DNA of 40,514 nucleotides, from the NCBI GenBank assembly GCA_035651595.1, contig DASRFJ010000093.1, positions 1 to 40,514 on the forward strand. Reading direction: 5' to 3'. Each line of letters opens with the position of its first letter. Positions within the stretch are counted from its first letter, which is position 1. The position numbers and the translations under genes are program-made. Below the pieces are notes generated by a model, which did not search any database, was not told the DNA's origin, and worked only from the letters and a program-made list of their open reading frames with translations. The stretch comes from JAFARZ01 sp035651595. Lineage in GTDB: Bacteria > Actinomycetota > Actinomycetes > Streptosporangiales > Streptosporangiaceae. Of the stretch, positions 27,034 through 35,373 are shown piece by piece.

Positions 27034-27372
27034 TCAACGCGTGCTCCAGGTAGCGTGCGCGAAGGGCGTGATGAGGAGACCGATCCGGTAGTTGGTCTGT
27101 GCGTTCACGATACGCACCAGAATCGTGACCTGCTTATAGCCGGGCACGATGCCTTGGCTGGCGAAGTACGCATCGACATCTACTTCCACCATGTAGTCTT
27201 CGCCATTACCCGACCGCTCCTCTCCGGACGAGTACATAAAATTCCCTTGGCGGTCGGTGTGCCCATCAAGGCGGTGGATCTGCTCTCCTGCGAGCCGACC
27301 GACCACGGTAACCCGTACGTCGTCCGCTTGGCGACCGGAAACTCCGTCTATTATGCTGAGGCTAATATTCAC
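27034..27372 (-). CDS. Transthyretin/5-hydroxyisourate hydrolase-like protein lacking catalytic residues
   Basis: A 112-residue protein with the outline of HIU hydrolase: ISLSIIDGVSGRQADDV at the start, TDRQGN in the middle, DVDAYFASQG, and NYRIGLLITPFAHATW at the end. The true enzymes have LSTHVLD, TDxxGR, HYHVPLLLSP and a final YRGS. Here the first His is Ser, the Arg after Gly is Asn, the second His is Arg, and YRGS is lost. All catalytic residues are therefore gone, as in vertebrate transthyretin, while the fold residues remain. GTG 27372 matches the family start; a TTG at 27417 is also in frame. It probably binds rather than hydrolyses a ligand. No purine genes are nearby. Confidence 0.6.
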   Translation of the reverse strand: MNISLSIIDGVSGRQADDVRVTVVGRLAGEQIHRLDGHTDRQGNFMYSSGEERSGNGEDYMVEVDVDAYFASQGIVPGYKQVTILVRIVNAQTNYRIGLLITPFAHATWSTR

Positions 27373-27595
27373 TTTTCGCCGACTTAGGGTACATTTCTTA
27401 GCAGAAGTCGTTCGCAAGCTGCGTACAAGCCTACGCCGCCGACGACATCACGGCCTTATCGTCTCCATATCGCGCACCTATTGCCCAGCCCCTCACGGAG
27501 ATGCTTCCGGGATACGCTCGTGATAGCAATCATGAGGGCTGCTCGCGTTTAGCTCGGAGTCGGAAAGGAAATCGCGACGTGAAAGGGTCGAGCTG

Positions 27596-27802
27596 ATGAG
27601 CATTCGCAGAGGCATTCTTGTTCCGTTCGCGATCGTCTGGCTGGGGCTCGTCTGCGCGGCCGCGCTCATGATCGCTGCCTGGGTTTCGCACACGGGCGGT
27701 TCGAGCGGAGGCGGCAGCGCACACGGGATAGTGAGCGTGACGGGATCCGGGGTTTCAGATCCGCCGTGGACTTCCGGACCAGATGATCCGCCATGGACGT
27801 GA
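27596..27802 (+). CDS. Small single-span membrane or secreted peptide with repeated DPPWT
   Basis: A 68-residue frame with credible coding signs: GAAAGGG eight bases before ATG 27596, a basic N-terminus (SIRRG), one hydrophobic segment at about 7-30, a Gly/Ser linker and a C-terminus in which DPPWT occurs twice, the second at the very end. It could be an inserted membrane peptide or a precursor whose tail is cut off. It is convergent with the TPR-containing SARP gene, 23 bases away across a terminator. I do not recognise a family. A signalling-peptide role is only a hypothesis. Confidence 0.5.
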   Translation: MSIRRGILVPFAIVWLGLVCAAALMIAAWVSHTGGSSGGGSAHGIVSVTGSGVSDPPWTSGPDDPPWT

Positions 27803-27816
27803 CACGACGTATGAGT

Positions 27817-27841
27817 GGCCGCACCCTAGTCCGGTGCGGCC
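27817..27841. terminator. Bidirectional hairpin between convergent genes
   Basis: GGCCGCACC at 27817-27825 is the exact reverse complement of GGTGCGGCC at 27833-27841, with a seven-base loop. It lies between the small peptide gene and the SARP gene and overlaps the last codons of the latter. There is no T-run, but a GC-rich stem between convergent genes commonly ends transcription in actinobacteria. Confidence 0.55.
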
Positions 27842-30800
27842 TTCGTCCGTATCCGCGCGAGCGATCCGGCGATCTTTCCGGTCAGGACGGAATCGGCGTC
27901 GCCCGCGAGCTCCGCCGCCGCTTGCCATGCGTGCGCCGCGATGTCCGGCCGGCCTGCCCGCTGATGAATGCGGCCAAGTAGTTCCAGGGCCCTGGCCTGC
28001 CACACTCCTTCGGCGCTGTGCTCGCGGAACACGCCGCTGGCCTCCTCTGCCCGAGCTAGCGCCGCGTTCTCCTCGCCCCCAGCGAGGTGAACTTCGGCCA
28101 GCCCGAGTAGCGCGCGTCCGCGGATGAGCCGGTTACCCGCACGCCCGGCTAGCTCCAGCGCCTCCATCAGCGCGGAACTGGCACCGGCGAGGTCCCCGCG
28201 CATAAGCCTTGCGTTCCCCATGCAGACCAGCGCGAACGCCTGGCCCACGACGTCCCCGACTTCCCGGGTCAGGCGCAGCACCGCGGAGAGCGCGTCTACC
28301 GCGGGTTCCGCGCGCCCGCGGCGCAGCTGAAGCTCGGCCAGCGCGTATTTGACCTGCGCGGTCAGCCGCGGTGCGCCGAGCTTGCCGGAGATCAGCATCG
28401 CGTCGTCGAGCATCTGTTCCGCCACCGCGTACTGGAGCCTGTCGGAGCAGATCTGGGCCATGTTCTTGAGGGTGTACGCCTCGCTGACCAGATCCTCGGT
28501 TTCGCGGAATACGATTATCGCCTGCCCGTACCGCGTGAGGGCTGCGTCATAGCTGCCCGTGAGGGCGTCGATAAGCGCCAGGCCGCTGAGCGTCAGCGCC
28601 TTGCCCTGCTTGTCGCCGATCTCATCGAAGATCTTCAGCGACTTGGCGAAATAACCGCTAGCCGTCGCTACTCGGACGCTCGATTCCAGCGTGCCGAGGG
28701 AGTACAGCAGCGCTGCCTCACCGCGCTTGTTGCCGGCGTCGCGGACCGCACCGAGCGCGCAGGCATGTGAATTCCGCCAGTCGTCGCCGTAGAGCCCGGA
28801 CTCAAACACCGTCACGGCGGTGGTGGCGAGATCCCAGCACAGCTCGTCCATCCCGAGCTGAGCAGCCTGGAACACCGCGTTGACCAGTGAGCCGCGTTCG
28901 GTCTTGAACCAGTCGATGGGCTCCCTGCGCATGACCGCGCTGTGCTCAGGCAACGGCCAGTGCTCCGCGGTGCCATGCAATACCGCGAAGTCACCGCCGT
29001 AGAGACGGCGCCGGGCACCAGTCGCCAGGAAAAGCCAGCAACGCAGCAGCCGCCGCATGGCATCAAGCCGGTCAGCTGTCGGTTCGTCCTCGGCGCACCG
29101 CTCTGCCGCGTAAATACGGACAAGGTCGTGCAGGTGGAACCGGACGACACCATCGCCCAGTTCCGCCCCCTCGACGAGGTATCCCGCCACTAGCTGCTGG
29201 AACAGGTATTCCGCGTATCCCAGGTCCGCGTCGAGCAGCGGGGCGCCCACCCACGACGCGAAGTCGGCGGTGTTGACCAGACTCAGCCGCCTGAGCAGGC
29301 ACTGCGCCGCCTTGTCGAGCGATTCGTACGCCACCGCGATCGTGGCGCGCAGGCTCGCGCCCTTGAAGTCAAGCTCGTCCAGTCGCCGGGCCTCGTCCTG
29401 GAGCTGCGTGACCATGAGCGAGATCGGCCAGTGCGGCCGGACGCGGAGCTTGGCCGCCACGACGCGCATGGCCAGCGGTATTCCCTCACACAGCTGGACG
29501 AGTTCCCGAGCGGCGTCCGGCTCCGCGCTCACCTGCCGCTCGCCGATCAGGGTCATCAGCAGCCTGCTCGAGGACGCGTCGTCCAGCGGTCCTACGTGGA
29601 CGTGATGGACCCCTTCCAGCTCGGCGATGTGCTGACTGCACGTGACGATCGCGGCGCAGCCGCGGGTCCCGGGCAGGAATGGCGCGACATCCTCCTCGCT
29701 GCGGGCGCCGTCGATGACGACAAGCACCCGTAGCCCGGCGAGCACGCTCCGGTACATCGCCGTACGACCATGGAGATCGGGCGGTATCGTGCCGGAGGAC
29801 ACCCCGAGTGACCGCAGCAAGTGTTCCACCAGCGACGCCGCGCCGTGTGGCATGTCCGGGCGAAGCTGCAAGAACAGCTGACCGTCGGGGAACTCCGAGC
29901 TGAGCAGGTGCGCGGCGCGCAGCGCGATCGCGGTCTTCCCTACTCCGCCCCGGCCGGAGAGCACTACCACCGGTACTTCCGGCGCATCCTTGCCCGTGAG
30001 GATCAGGGATATCTCGTGGATGATCTCCTCGCGCCCGGTGAAGTCGGCGGTCGTTCTCGGTAGCTGGCGAGGGATCGGGGTAACCGGGATCTTCGCGGGC
30101 AAGCCGACTGGCTGCCGCGGACTCTGCAGGTCGAGCTCGCTGTCGCGGGTGAGAATGGCATGCTCCATACGGCACAGTTCGGCACCGGGATCCAGGCCAA
30201 GCTCCTCTTGCAGGACCTCGCGTCCGGAGCGGAACGTCTCCAGCGCGTCCGCCTGACGGCCGCTGCGGTACAGCGCGAGCATCAGCTGGCCGCGGAAGCG
30301 CTCGTTCAGCGGATGGTTCGAGACGAGCGCCGTCAGCTCGCCGATGATCTCATCGTGCATGCCGAGTTGCAGCTCAATCTCCAGGCAATCTTGATAAGCC
30401 AGGATCCGGCGCTCGTTGAGCCGGGTAGCCGCGCTCTGGATAACCTCGCTCTGCACCCCTTCTAGGGCAGGTCCGCGCCACAGCGCCAGGGCCGCGCGCA
30501 GGTCACCGCGTGCTTCGTCGATGCGCTGGTCGGCCGTCGCGGCTCGTCCGCGAGCGGTCAGCTCCTCGAAGATCGCCAGATCGATGTCGTCAGGCGCCGC
30601 CTGGATCAGGTAGCCGGGCAACCGCGTCGCGATGACGGTCTCGCCAAGGAGCCGCCGCAGCGTCGATATCGTGATCTGTACCTGGCTTCGCGCGGTTCTC
30701 GGCGGATTGTCGCCCCAGAGCGCGTCCACTATGCGGGACACGGAGACGACATGTCCCGCGTCGAGGAGCAGGAGCGCGAGTGCGATCTGCTGCCGGGGAG

Positions 30801-30864
30801 CGGCGATAGCGACTGGTCGGTCGTCGATCACGGCTTCCAGGGGACCAAGCAGCCTGAACTTCAT
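27826..30864 (-). CDS. Large SARP transcriptional activator with NB-ARC and TPR domains (AfsR type)
   Basis: Probable pathway activator of 1012 residues. Domains in order: an OmpR-like winged helix at 1-90 (MKFRLLGPLEAV, DALWGDNPP), a bacterial transcriptional activation domain at about 95-245, an NB-ARC ATPase with P-loop SGRGGVGKTAIAL near 305, and TPR-like helices from about 680 to the end. AfsR-type proteins bind direct repeats overlapping the -35 box and switch on antibiotic genes, with ATP binding and a TPR-bound signal proposed to control them. ATG 30864 is preceded by GGTGG and fits the conserved SARP N-terminus; a GTG three codons upstream is possible. It has its own predicted promoter at 30991-31020. 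Its targets are probably the 5-26 kb cluster. Confidence 0.93.
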   Translation of the reverse strand: MKFRLLGPLEAVIDDRPVAIAAPRQQIALALLLLDAGHVVSVSRIVDALWGDNPPRTARSQVQITISTLRRLLGETVIATRLPGYLIQAAPDDIDLAIFEELTARGRAATADQRIDEARGDLRAALALWRGPALEGVQSEVIQSAATRLNERRILAYQDCLEIELQLGMHDEIIGELTALVSNHPLNERFRGQLMLALYRSGRQADALETFRSGREVLQEELGLDPGAELCRMEHAILTRDSELDLQSPRQPVGLPAKIPVTPIPRQLPRTTADFTGREEIIHEISLILTGKDAPEVPVVVLSGRGGVGKTAIALRAAHLLSSEFPDGQLFLQLRPDMPHGAASLVEHLLRSLGVSSGTIPPDLHGRTAMYRSVLAGLRVLVVIDGARSEEDVAPFLPGTRGCAAIVTCSQHIAELEGVHHVHVGPLDDASSSRLLMTLIGERQVSAEPDAARELVQLCEGIPLAMRVVAAKLRVRPHWPISLMVTQLQDEARRLDELDFKGASLRATIAVAYESLDKAAQCLLRRLSLVNTADFASWVGAPLLDADLGYAEYLFQQLVAGYLVEGAELGDGVVRFHLHDLVRIYAAERCAEDEPTADRLDAMRRLLRCWLFLATGARRRLYGGDFAVLHGTAEHWPLPEHSAVMRREPIDWFKTERGSLVNAVFQAAQLGMDELCWDLATTAVTVFESGLYGDDWRNSHACALGAVRDAGNKRGEAALLYSLGTLESSVRVATASGYFAKSLKIFDEIGDKQGKALTLSGLALIDALTGSYDAALTRYGQAIIVFRETEDLVSEAYTLKNMAQICSDRLQYAVAEQMLDDAMLISGKLGAPRLTAQVKYALAELQLRRGRAEPAVDALSAVLRLTREVGDVVGQAFALVCMGNARLMRGDLAGASSALMEALELAGRAGNRLIRGRALLGLAEVHLAGGEENAALARAEEASGVFREHSAEGVWQARALELLGRIHQRAGRPDIAAHAWQAAAELAGDADSVLTGKIAGSLARIRTKAAPD

Positions 30865-31347
30865 AACCACCAAGGCCCTCGCCGCAACGCGCAGCAGTTC
30901 CGGCCATCCAATCAGCGGATTGAGTTATCTGTTAAAGAACAATCGAGTAGTCCACCGAAACGGCCGGTCCCACCTGCCATTTGTCTAATTAGATTAGACC
31001 TCTAGCCGCCCGTTAGTCAATTTTAGCAGAGGGTGAACATGCTGCTACGTCTGGTTAGTTGAAATACTGCGCAACAATGGCGAGTTTGCCACCCCGGCTT
31101 GACGGCCGCCCTCGAAAGGATTGACCGAAGGGGCGATGAATTCTCTTCAAATTGCAGGCATACCAGCAGCTCAGGCGCGGTGAGCGACCTTTCCGATGCT
31201 CCACGCAATTGCGTAGGACTTTATTTATCTCGCGAAGATAGCAACCGCCATTGAATGGCGCGTCGCCGCCCGCGGATCACGGACTCCTGGCTGGTGCGTG
31301 GCATTATCCGGCGGCCGTATGGGGCACGTGTGACCGTCCGGGACGGT
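30865..31347. other. AT-richer intergenic region upstream of the SARP gene
   Basis: This 483-base gap is visibly less GC-rich than its surroundings and holds no convincing gene. It contains the SARP promoter and dyad (30983-31020). Nearer the qcrB 3' end are short palindromes that may help end qcrB transcription: CGCCATTGAATGGCG at 31246-31260, TATCTCGCGAAGATA near 31226 and ACGCAATTGCGT near 31203. Confidence 0.55.
30983..31020 (-). promoter_or_regulatory. Predicted SARP promoter overlapped by a dyad operator
   Basis: On the minus strand TTGACT (31015-31020) is followed after 18 bases by TAATCT (30991-30996), a good vegetative-type promoter. The -10 box lies within a perfect dyad GTCTAATCTAATTAGAC (30983-30999; two 7-base arms, 3-base spacer). 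The start of transcription would fall near 30984, giving a leader of about 120 bases. The dyad is well placed for a repressor that controls the activator. Confidence 0.6.
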
Positions 31348-33006
31348 TTAGTTGTGGCCGTCCGCCCCCGGCAGCTCGGCGGGCTCCGTGTGCCCGTTCC
31401 CATCGCGATGGGCGGGTTCGTCCGCGTGCCCATTCCCCGGCGGTAGCGGGAGCGCCTCGATGAACGCACGGTTGGCCCTGCCGCGCAGGGTCGCTCGCGC
31501 CTTGCCGCCCCCCGGCACGAGCACGCCGTCGCGGTCGACTTTGCCCGGGAGGCGCTCCACCGTAAGGCCGTTGCGCGGCACGAGAACCGCCCGCTCTTCC
31601 TCCGAGAGCGGATCGGAGATCTCCTCGAACTTGCCGTTCGGTGCCTGGCGGATGATCCCGGATTCGATGCCATGCTCCAGCTGCTCGCGGTCCTTGGCCT
31701 GCAGCCCCAGGCAGATCCGCCGGGTCAGGAAGAACGCGATTACCGGTCCGACTATCACCAGCACCCGGGAGATCCAGGTGACCGTGTACAGCGGGATCTG
31801 CAGCTTGTCGGAGATGACGTCGTTGGCGCCCTCGGCCCACAGCAGGCCATAGAAGACAACGGCGGCCATGCCGACACCGGAGCGGACAGGGACGTTCCGC
31901 GGCCGGTCGAGGATGTGATGCGCGGCCTTGTCACCGGTGGCCCACGCCTCGAACCATGGCCACAGCGCCGCTCCGCCCAGGATGATGCCGAACGGAACGG
32001 CGAACGGGATCAGCACGCTGAACGTCACGGTATGCCCGAGGAAGTTGATCTCCCAGGCAGGCATCATGCGCAGCGCGCCCTCCAGGAAGCCCATGTACCA
32101 GTCCGGCTGGGAGCCCGACGAGATCGCCAGCGGCGAGTACGGCCCGTACAGCCAGATCGGATTGATCTGCGCGAACGTACCCAGCACGGCAAGGATCCCG
32201 AAGATGAAGAAGAACCACGCCGTGCCCTTGGCGATGAAGTACGGGTAGAACGGCTGGCCGGTCTCCAGCTTCTCGGTCTGGCGCAGACCCGGGAACGCGG
32301 TGTGCTTCTGGTGGAACACGAGCAGCAGGTGGGCCGTCACCAGGGCAAGGATGATCCCGGGGATGAGCAGCACATGGATGATGTACAGCCTGGGGATGAT
32401 GTCGTGTCCCGGGAACTGCCCCCCGAACAGGAAGAATGTGACATACGTGCCGATGATCGGCAGGCCGAGCAGCACGCCCTCGAAGATCCGGATTCCGGCG
32501 CCGGAGAGCTGGTCGTCCGGCAGCGAGTAACCGAACAGGCCCTCGACGATGGCCAGCGAGAAGATCACGATCCCGATCAGCCAGTTCAACTCGCGAGGCT
32601 TGCGATACGAGCCGGTGAAGAAGTGGCGCAGCATGTGCGCGATGATCGAGGCCACGAACAGGTCCGCGGCCCAGTGGTGGATCTGCCGCATGAGCATGCC
32701 GCCGCGCACGTCGAACGAGATCCGCAGCGTGGACTTGTACGCCTCGCTCATCGAGATGCCGTTCAGCTTCGTGTACGTCCCGTGGTAGGTCACCTCGGTC
32801 ATCGACGGCACGAAGAAGAACGCGAGGAACGTTCCGGTCAGCAGCAGGATGACGAACGACCAGAGCGCGATCTCGCCGAGCAGGAACGACCAGTGATCCG
32901 GGAAGACCTTGCGCATGAGCGTGCGCATGTAGCCGGCACCGTGCAGCCGGTCATCGAGCCAGCCGCCTATCCCGCTCACGCCACCCGGTACTTCCACCTC
33001 GCTCAT
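31348..33006 (-). CDS. qcrB: Stand-alone cytochrome bc1 complex cytochrome b subunit (QcrB)
   Basis: Membrane cytochrome b of 552 residues, full actinobacterial length. Haem-ligand histidines are in place: His110 and His124 in one helix, His211 and His226 in another. The quinol-site motif is PDWY in SQPDWYMGFLEGALRMMP, the actinobacterial form of PEWY. About eight core helices are followed by further helices and a hydrophilic tail with Gly/His-rich repeats. ATG 33006 has TGGAG upstream; the open frame extends 118 codons farther through a minisatellite and is not coding there. Normally qcrB lies beside qcrC and qcrA, but neither is here, so this is probably a second copy. A naphthoquinone product could act at quinol sites, making a resistant duplicate plausible. 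That is inference. Confidence 0.93.
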   Translation of the reverse strand: MSEVEVPGGVSGIGGWLDDRLHGAGYMRTLMRKVFPDHWSFLLGEIALWSFVILLLTGTFLAFFFVPSMTEVTYHGTYTKLNGISMSEAYKSTLRISFDVRGGMLMRQIHHWAADLFVASIIAHMLRHFFTGSYRKPRELNWLIGIVIFSLAIVEGLFGYSLPDDQLSGAGIRIFEGVLLGLPIIGTYVTFFLFGGQFPGHDIIPRLYIIHVLLIPGIILALVTAHLLLVFHQKHTAFPGLRQTEKLETGQPFYPYFIAKGTAWFFFIFGILAVLGTFAQINPIWLYGPYSPLAISSGSQPDWYMGFLEGALRMMPAWEINFLGHTVTFSVLIPFAVPFGIILGGAALWPWFEAWATGDKAAHHILDRPRNVPVRSGVGMAAVVFYGLLWAEGANDVISDKLQIPLYTVTWISRVLVIVGPVIAFFLTRRICLGLQAKDREQLEHGIESGIIRQAPNGKFEEISDPLSEEERAVLVPRNGLTVERLPGKVDRDGVLVPGGGKARATLRGRANRAFIEALPLPPGNGHADEPAHRDGNGHTEPAELPGADGHN

Positions 33007-33193
33007 CCGCACTCCAGGATGTCGGTGCCCGTATCCGTCCGTCCGTACTGCCCTTGCCCCTTCTATAGATGACGAAACCAAGGGGGTGATTCGTGACAGT
33101 CTCCCGCAATCAGCCGGCTTTTTTTGCGCGCGCGCCGCCCCCGCGGCCTCGCTCCTCCGCCACCCCGCGGCCGCACCCGCGCGCCGCCCCCGC

Positions 33194-33299
33194 GGCCACG
33201 CCTCGGCCACCCCGCAGCCACGCCTCGGCCGCCCCCGCAGCCACGCCTCGGCCACCCCGCAGCCACGCCTCGGCCACCCCGCAGCCACGCCTCCGGCCA
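33194..33299. repeat. Imperfect 22-bp minisatellite upstream of qcrB
   Basis: Four full copies and one partial copy of a unit like AGCCACGCCTCGGCCACCCC-GC follow one another; one copy is 23 bases long. Because 22 is not a multiple of three, the array is unlikely to be selected as protein-coding, although several long frames cross it. There are no unique spacers, so it is not a CRISPR array. Confidence 0.85.
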
Positions 33300-33383
33300 G
33301 ATGGCGGGCCAACCGCTGAGAACAAATGCCCCGCGAGGGTGCATATCGCACAAGTCGCACGCCCCAGAGGGCAGGGCGAAATC

Positions 33384-33430
33384 ATTGCGGACACTTACCC
33401 CCCCAATCCGGGGGGGTAAGTGTCCGCAAT
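33384..33430. repeat. Perfect 21-bp inverted repeat
   Basis: The left arm at 33384-33404 (ATTGCGGACACTTACC followed by five more C) is the exact reverse complement of 33410-33430, with a five-base loop AATCC. There is no T-run. The arm sequences and the next 60 bases recur at the ends of the 14.1-14.5 kb element, in the same orientation relative to the downstream plus-strand gene. It may be an operator shared by two transcription units or a small palindromic repeat element. Confidence 0.8.
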
Positions 33431-33882
33431 AATCTGGCACGGTTGACGGCACGTCTGGAATGGGCCAGATGTCCGGTTTGCCGGGCGGGCGAGCCGGGCG
33501 TGGGGCGGGTCGGCGAGAGGGCGAGCCGGCGAGGGGCTAGCGGACGAGGGGGCTAGCGGACGAGGGGGCGAAGGGACGGGGCGAAGGGACGAGCCGGCGA
33601 GGGGCGAGGGACGGGGGCGAGGGGCGAGGGGACGCGGGCGGCTGGCCGGCTGCCCTCCAGCATGCAGACCTCGTTCGTCGCCGGCGGCACGGCGTCAACG
33701 TGTGCATGGCCGTTTGCGGCGGAGTACCGGCCTTGGCCGTCGTCGTTATGATCGCTGCCAACGCACGCCGAGATGGTCCTGTATCCATGTCGCCATGGTT
33801 GTGTTTCCTTGTCTTGTTCCGCCGTCTTAATCGCGCGAGGCTGAAACGGAAGAACACGGTGGCATCGAGCGAGGGGACCAGC

Positions 33883-35373
33883 ATGAGCACCGAATCCGGA
33901 ATTGAATCCACCGACGCCACCGCATGGAACGGCCTCCCGAAGATCATCGACATAGTAACCAGGGTGTTCCGTACCGGCGCTCTGATTCAGCTGCTCACCG
34001 AGTGCGACGCGACGACGCAACTGCTGCTTACCACCGAAAAGCATCAGCCGGGCGCGCTGAAGGAACTCTTTTCCCACCTGCAAGACAACAAGTACTACGA
34101 GCTGACCGTCACCTGGATGGCGTTCAGTTACACCAGCGCCTACGTGGCCAAGCTGGACGACTTGATCAGCAAGAAGGCGCCCGGCACCCCGGAGGAACTG
34201 GCCGCCCAGGCCCGCGAGGCGGCACTCAAGGACGTGGTGGCCAAACGCGATTATCTGCGCATCCAGTACTTCAACGACGACAATCCCGGTGTCCTGTTCG
34301 CCGGGGCCGACAAGCTGGTCAAGGAGCGTTTCAAGGTCCCCGTGATAAAGGGCGTCGCCAGACCGGCCATCGGGGTGGCGCACAACGACGTGGTCGACCT
34401 GAATAATCGGCTGCAGGGCGCCACCTGGCAGAACATCACCGATGCCGAGTGGCTGAGCCTGTGCGGGCCGAGCTACCGCGTGCTACGAGTTCACCTCGCC
34501 GGCCAGGATCTGGGGCTCGAGCACAAGGCGGTGATGGAAGCCGAGGCGCTGCTCGACCCGAATTTCATCCAGAAGACGACGCAGCGCGGCCGCGTCATCC
34601 TCAGCGACGGCACCAGCCGTCTGCAGAAAACCGGTACTTTCATCCAGCTGGTCGTTAACCTGAGCTACGCCATTGACGGGGATAAGTGCGAGTACGACAC
34701 AGCGAATATGGGGACGAGCCTCGCCGGGGACGCGCACTGGCAGGACAAGGCCGCCGACTGGCGGCTGGGCACCGGCGAGAACCGCAAGACCTACTACAGC
34801 CAGGTGCACCCGAAGATCGCCCAGTACGTGCTCAGCCTGCTACCCGTTACCCCCACTCCGGACAACGTCACCATCCTCGACATCGCCGGCGGCAACGGCG
34901 ACCTGGCGGAACGCATCATCAAGGAAATGGCGGCCGCGGAATTCCCCGGTGTGCTGATCTACATCCTGGTGGACTATAGCGAGGTCGACGTGGCCGTCGC
35001 CAAGCGGCGGTTCGAGAACATGCGCCTGCCGTCTGAATTCAAGGTAAAAACGTTCGCGCTGACCCGTGACATGCTCAAATATAAATACGACGCCGCCCGA
35101 GCCCTCAAAGACTTCGGCATCGCGGATGGCGCGGACATCATCATCAACTCCGGCGGCCTGCTGAATAACCAGATCGGAAACGACAACCAGACCCCGTCCC
35201 ACTTCAACCAGATGTATGGCCAGATGCTCAAGCCGGGCGGGTATGGCGTCTACTCCGGGCTGACGCCGCTGCTGGTGAACGCGGCGACACACCGGAGCCA
35301 GGGCCTCACCGTCATCAACCTCTACGATCCCGAGGCGCAACGACAGTTGCACGTCGTCCAGCGGCCGAAGTAA
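33883..35373 (+). CDS. SAM-dependent methyltransferase-like protein with a large unassigned N-terminal region
   Basis: A 496-residue protein. The C-terminal third reads as a class I SAM-binding fold: VTILDIAGGNGDLAERII near residue 330, then VLIYILVDYSEVDVAVA and LKPGGYGVYSGLTPLL. The N-terminal 300 residues are mainly helical and charged and match no family I can name. GAGGGGA lies six bases before ATG 33883. It is the only plus-strand gene in this stretch, and its upstream sequence resembles that of the ligase operon, hinting at shared control with the cluster. It could modify the cluster product or be an unrelated enzyme. Its last 534 bases overlap an antisense extension of the GntR frame. 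Confidence 0.75.
   Translation: MSTESGIESTDATAWNGLPKIIDIVTRVFRTGALIQLLTECDATTQLLLTTEKHQPGALKELFSHLQDNKYYELTVTWMAFSYTSAYVAKLDDLISKKAPGTPEELAAQAREAALKDVVAKRDYLRIQYFNDDNPGVLFAGADKLVKERFKVPVIKGVARPAIGVAHNDVVDLNNRLQGATWQNITDAEWLSLCGPSYRVLRVHLAGQDLGLEHKAVMEAEALLDPNFIQKTTQRGRVILSDGTSRLQKTGTFIQLVVNLSYAIDGDKCEYDTANMGTSLAGDAHWQDKAADWRLGTGENRKTYYSQVHPKIAQYVLSLLPVTPTPDNVTILDIAGGNGDLAERIIKEMAAAEFPGVLIYILVDYSEVDVAVAKRRFENMRLPSEFKVKTFALTRDMLKYKYDAARALKDFGIADGADIIINSGGLLNNQIGNDNQTPSHFNQMYGQMLKPGGYGVYSGLTPLLVNAATHRSQGLTVINLYDPEAQRQLHVVQRPK

Larger units (their letters stand above)
33007..33882. other. Divergent repeat-rich intergenic region between qcrB and the methyltransferase-like gene
   Basis: This 876-base gap has no convincing gene. 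From left to right it holds the qcrB leader, a 22-bp minisatellite (33194-33299), a perfect 21-bp palindrome (33384-33430), a segment resembling 14465-14525, and a strongly purine-skewed G-rich stretch at about 33480-33655 with repeated CTAGCGGACGAGGGGG units. A frame from 33700 runs into the methyltransferase-like gene, but its first 61 codons look non-coding. Confidence 0.6.

Noticed and set aside
27034..27372. Functional 5-hydroxyisourate hydrolase
   Set aside because: Active-site histidines, arginine and the YRGS tail are all replaced, and no urate-pathway genes are nearby.
33194..33299. Possible CRISPR array
   Set aside because: The units abut one another with no unique spacers, vary by substitutions and length, and no cas gene is present. 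It is a minisatellite.
33007..33360. 118-codon N-terminal extension of QcrB, rich in Arg, Gly and Ala
   Set aside because: It is a translation of the 22-bp minisatellite region. The conserved protein begins at ATG 33006, which has its own ribosome-binding site.
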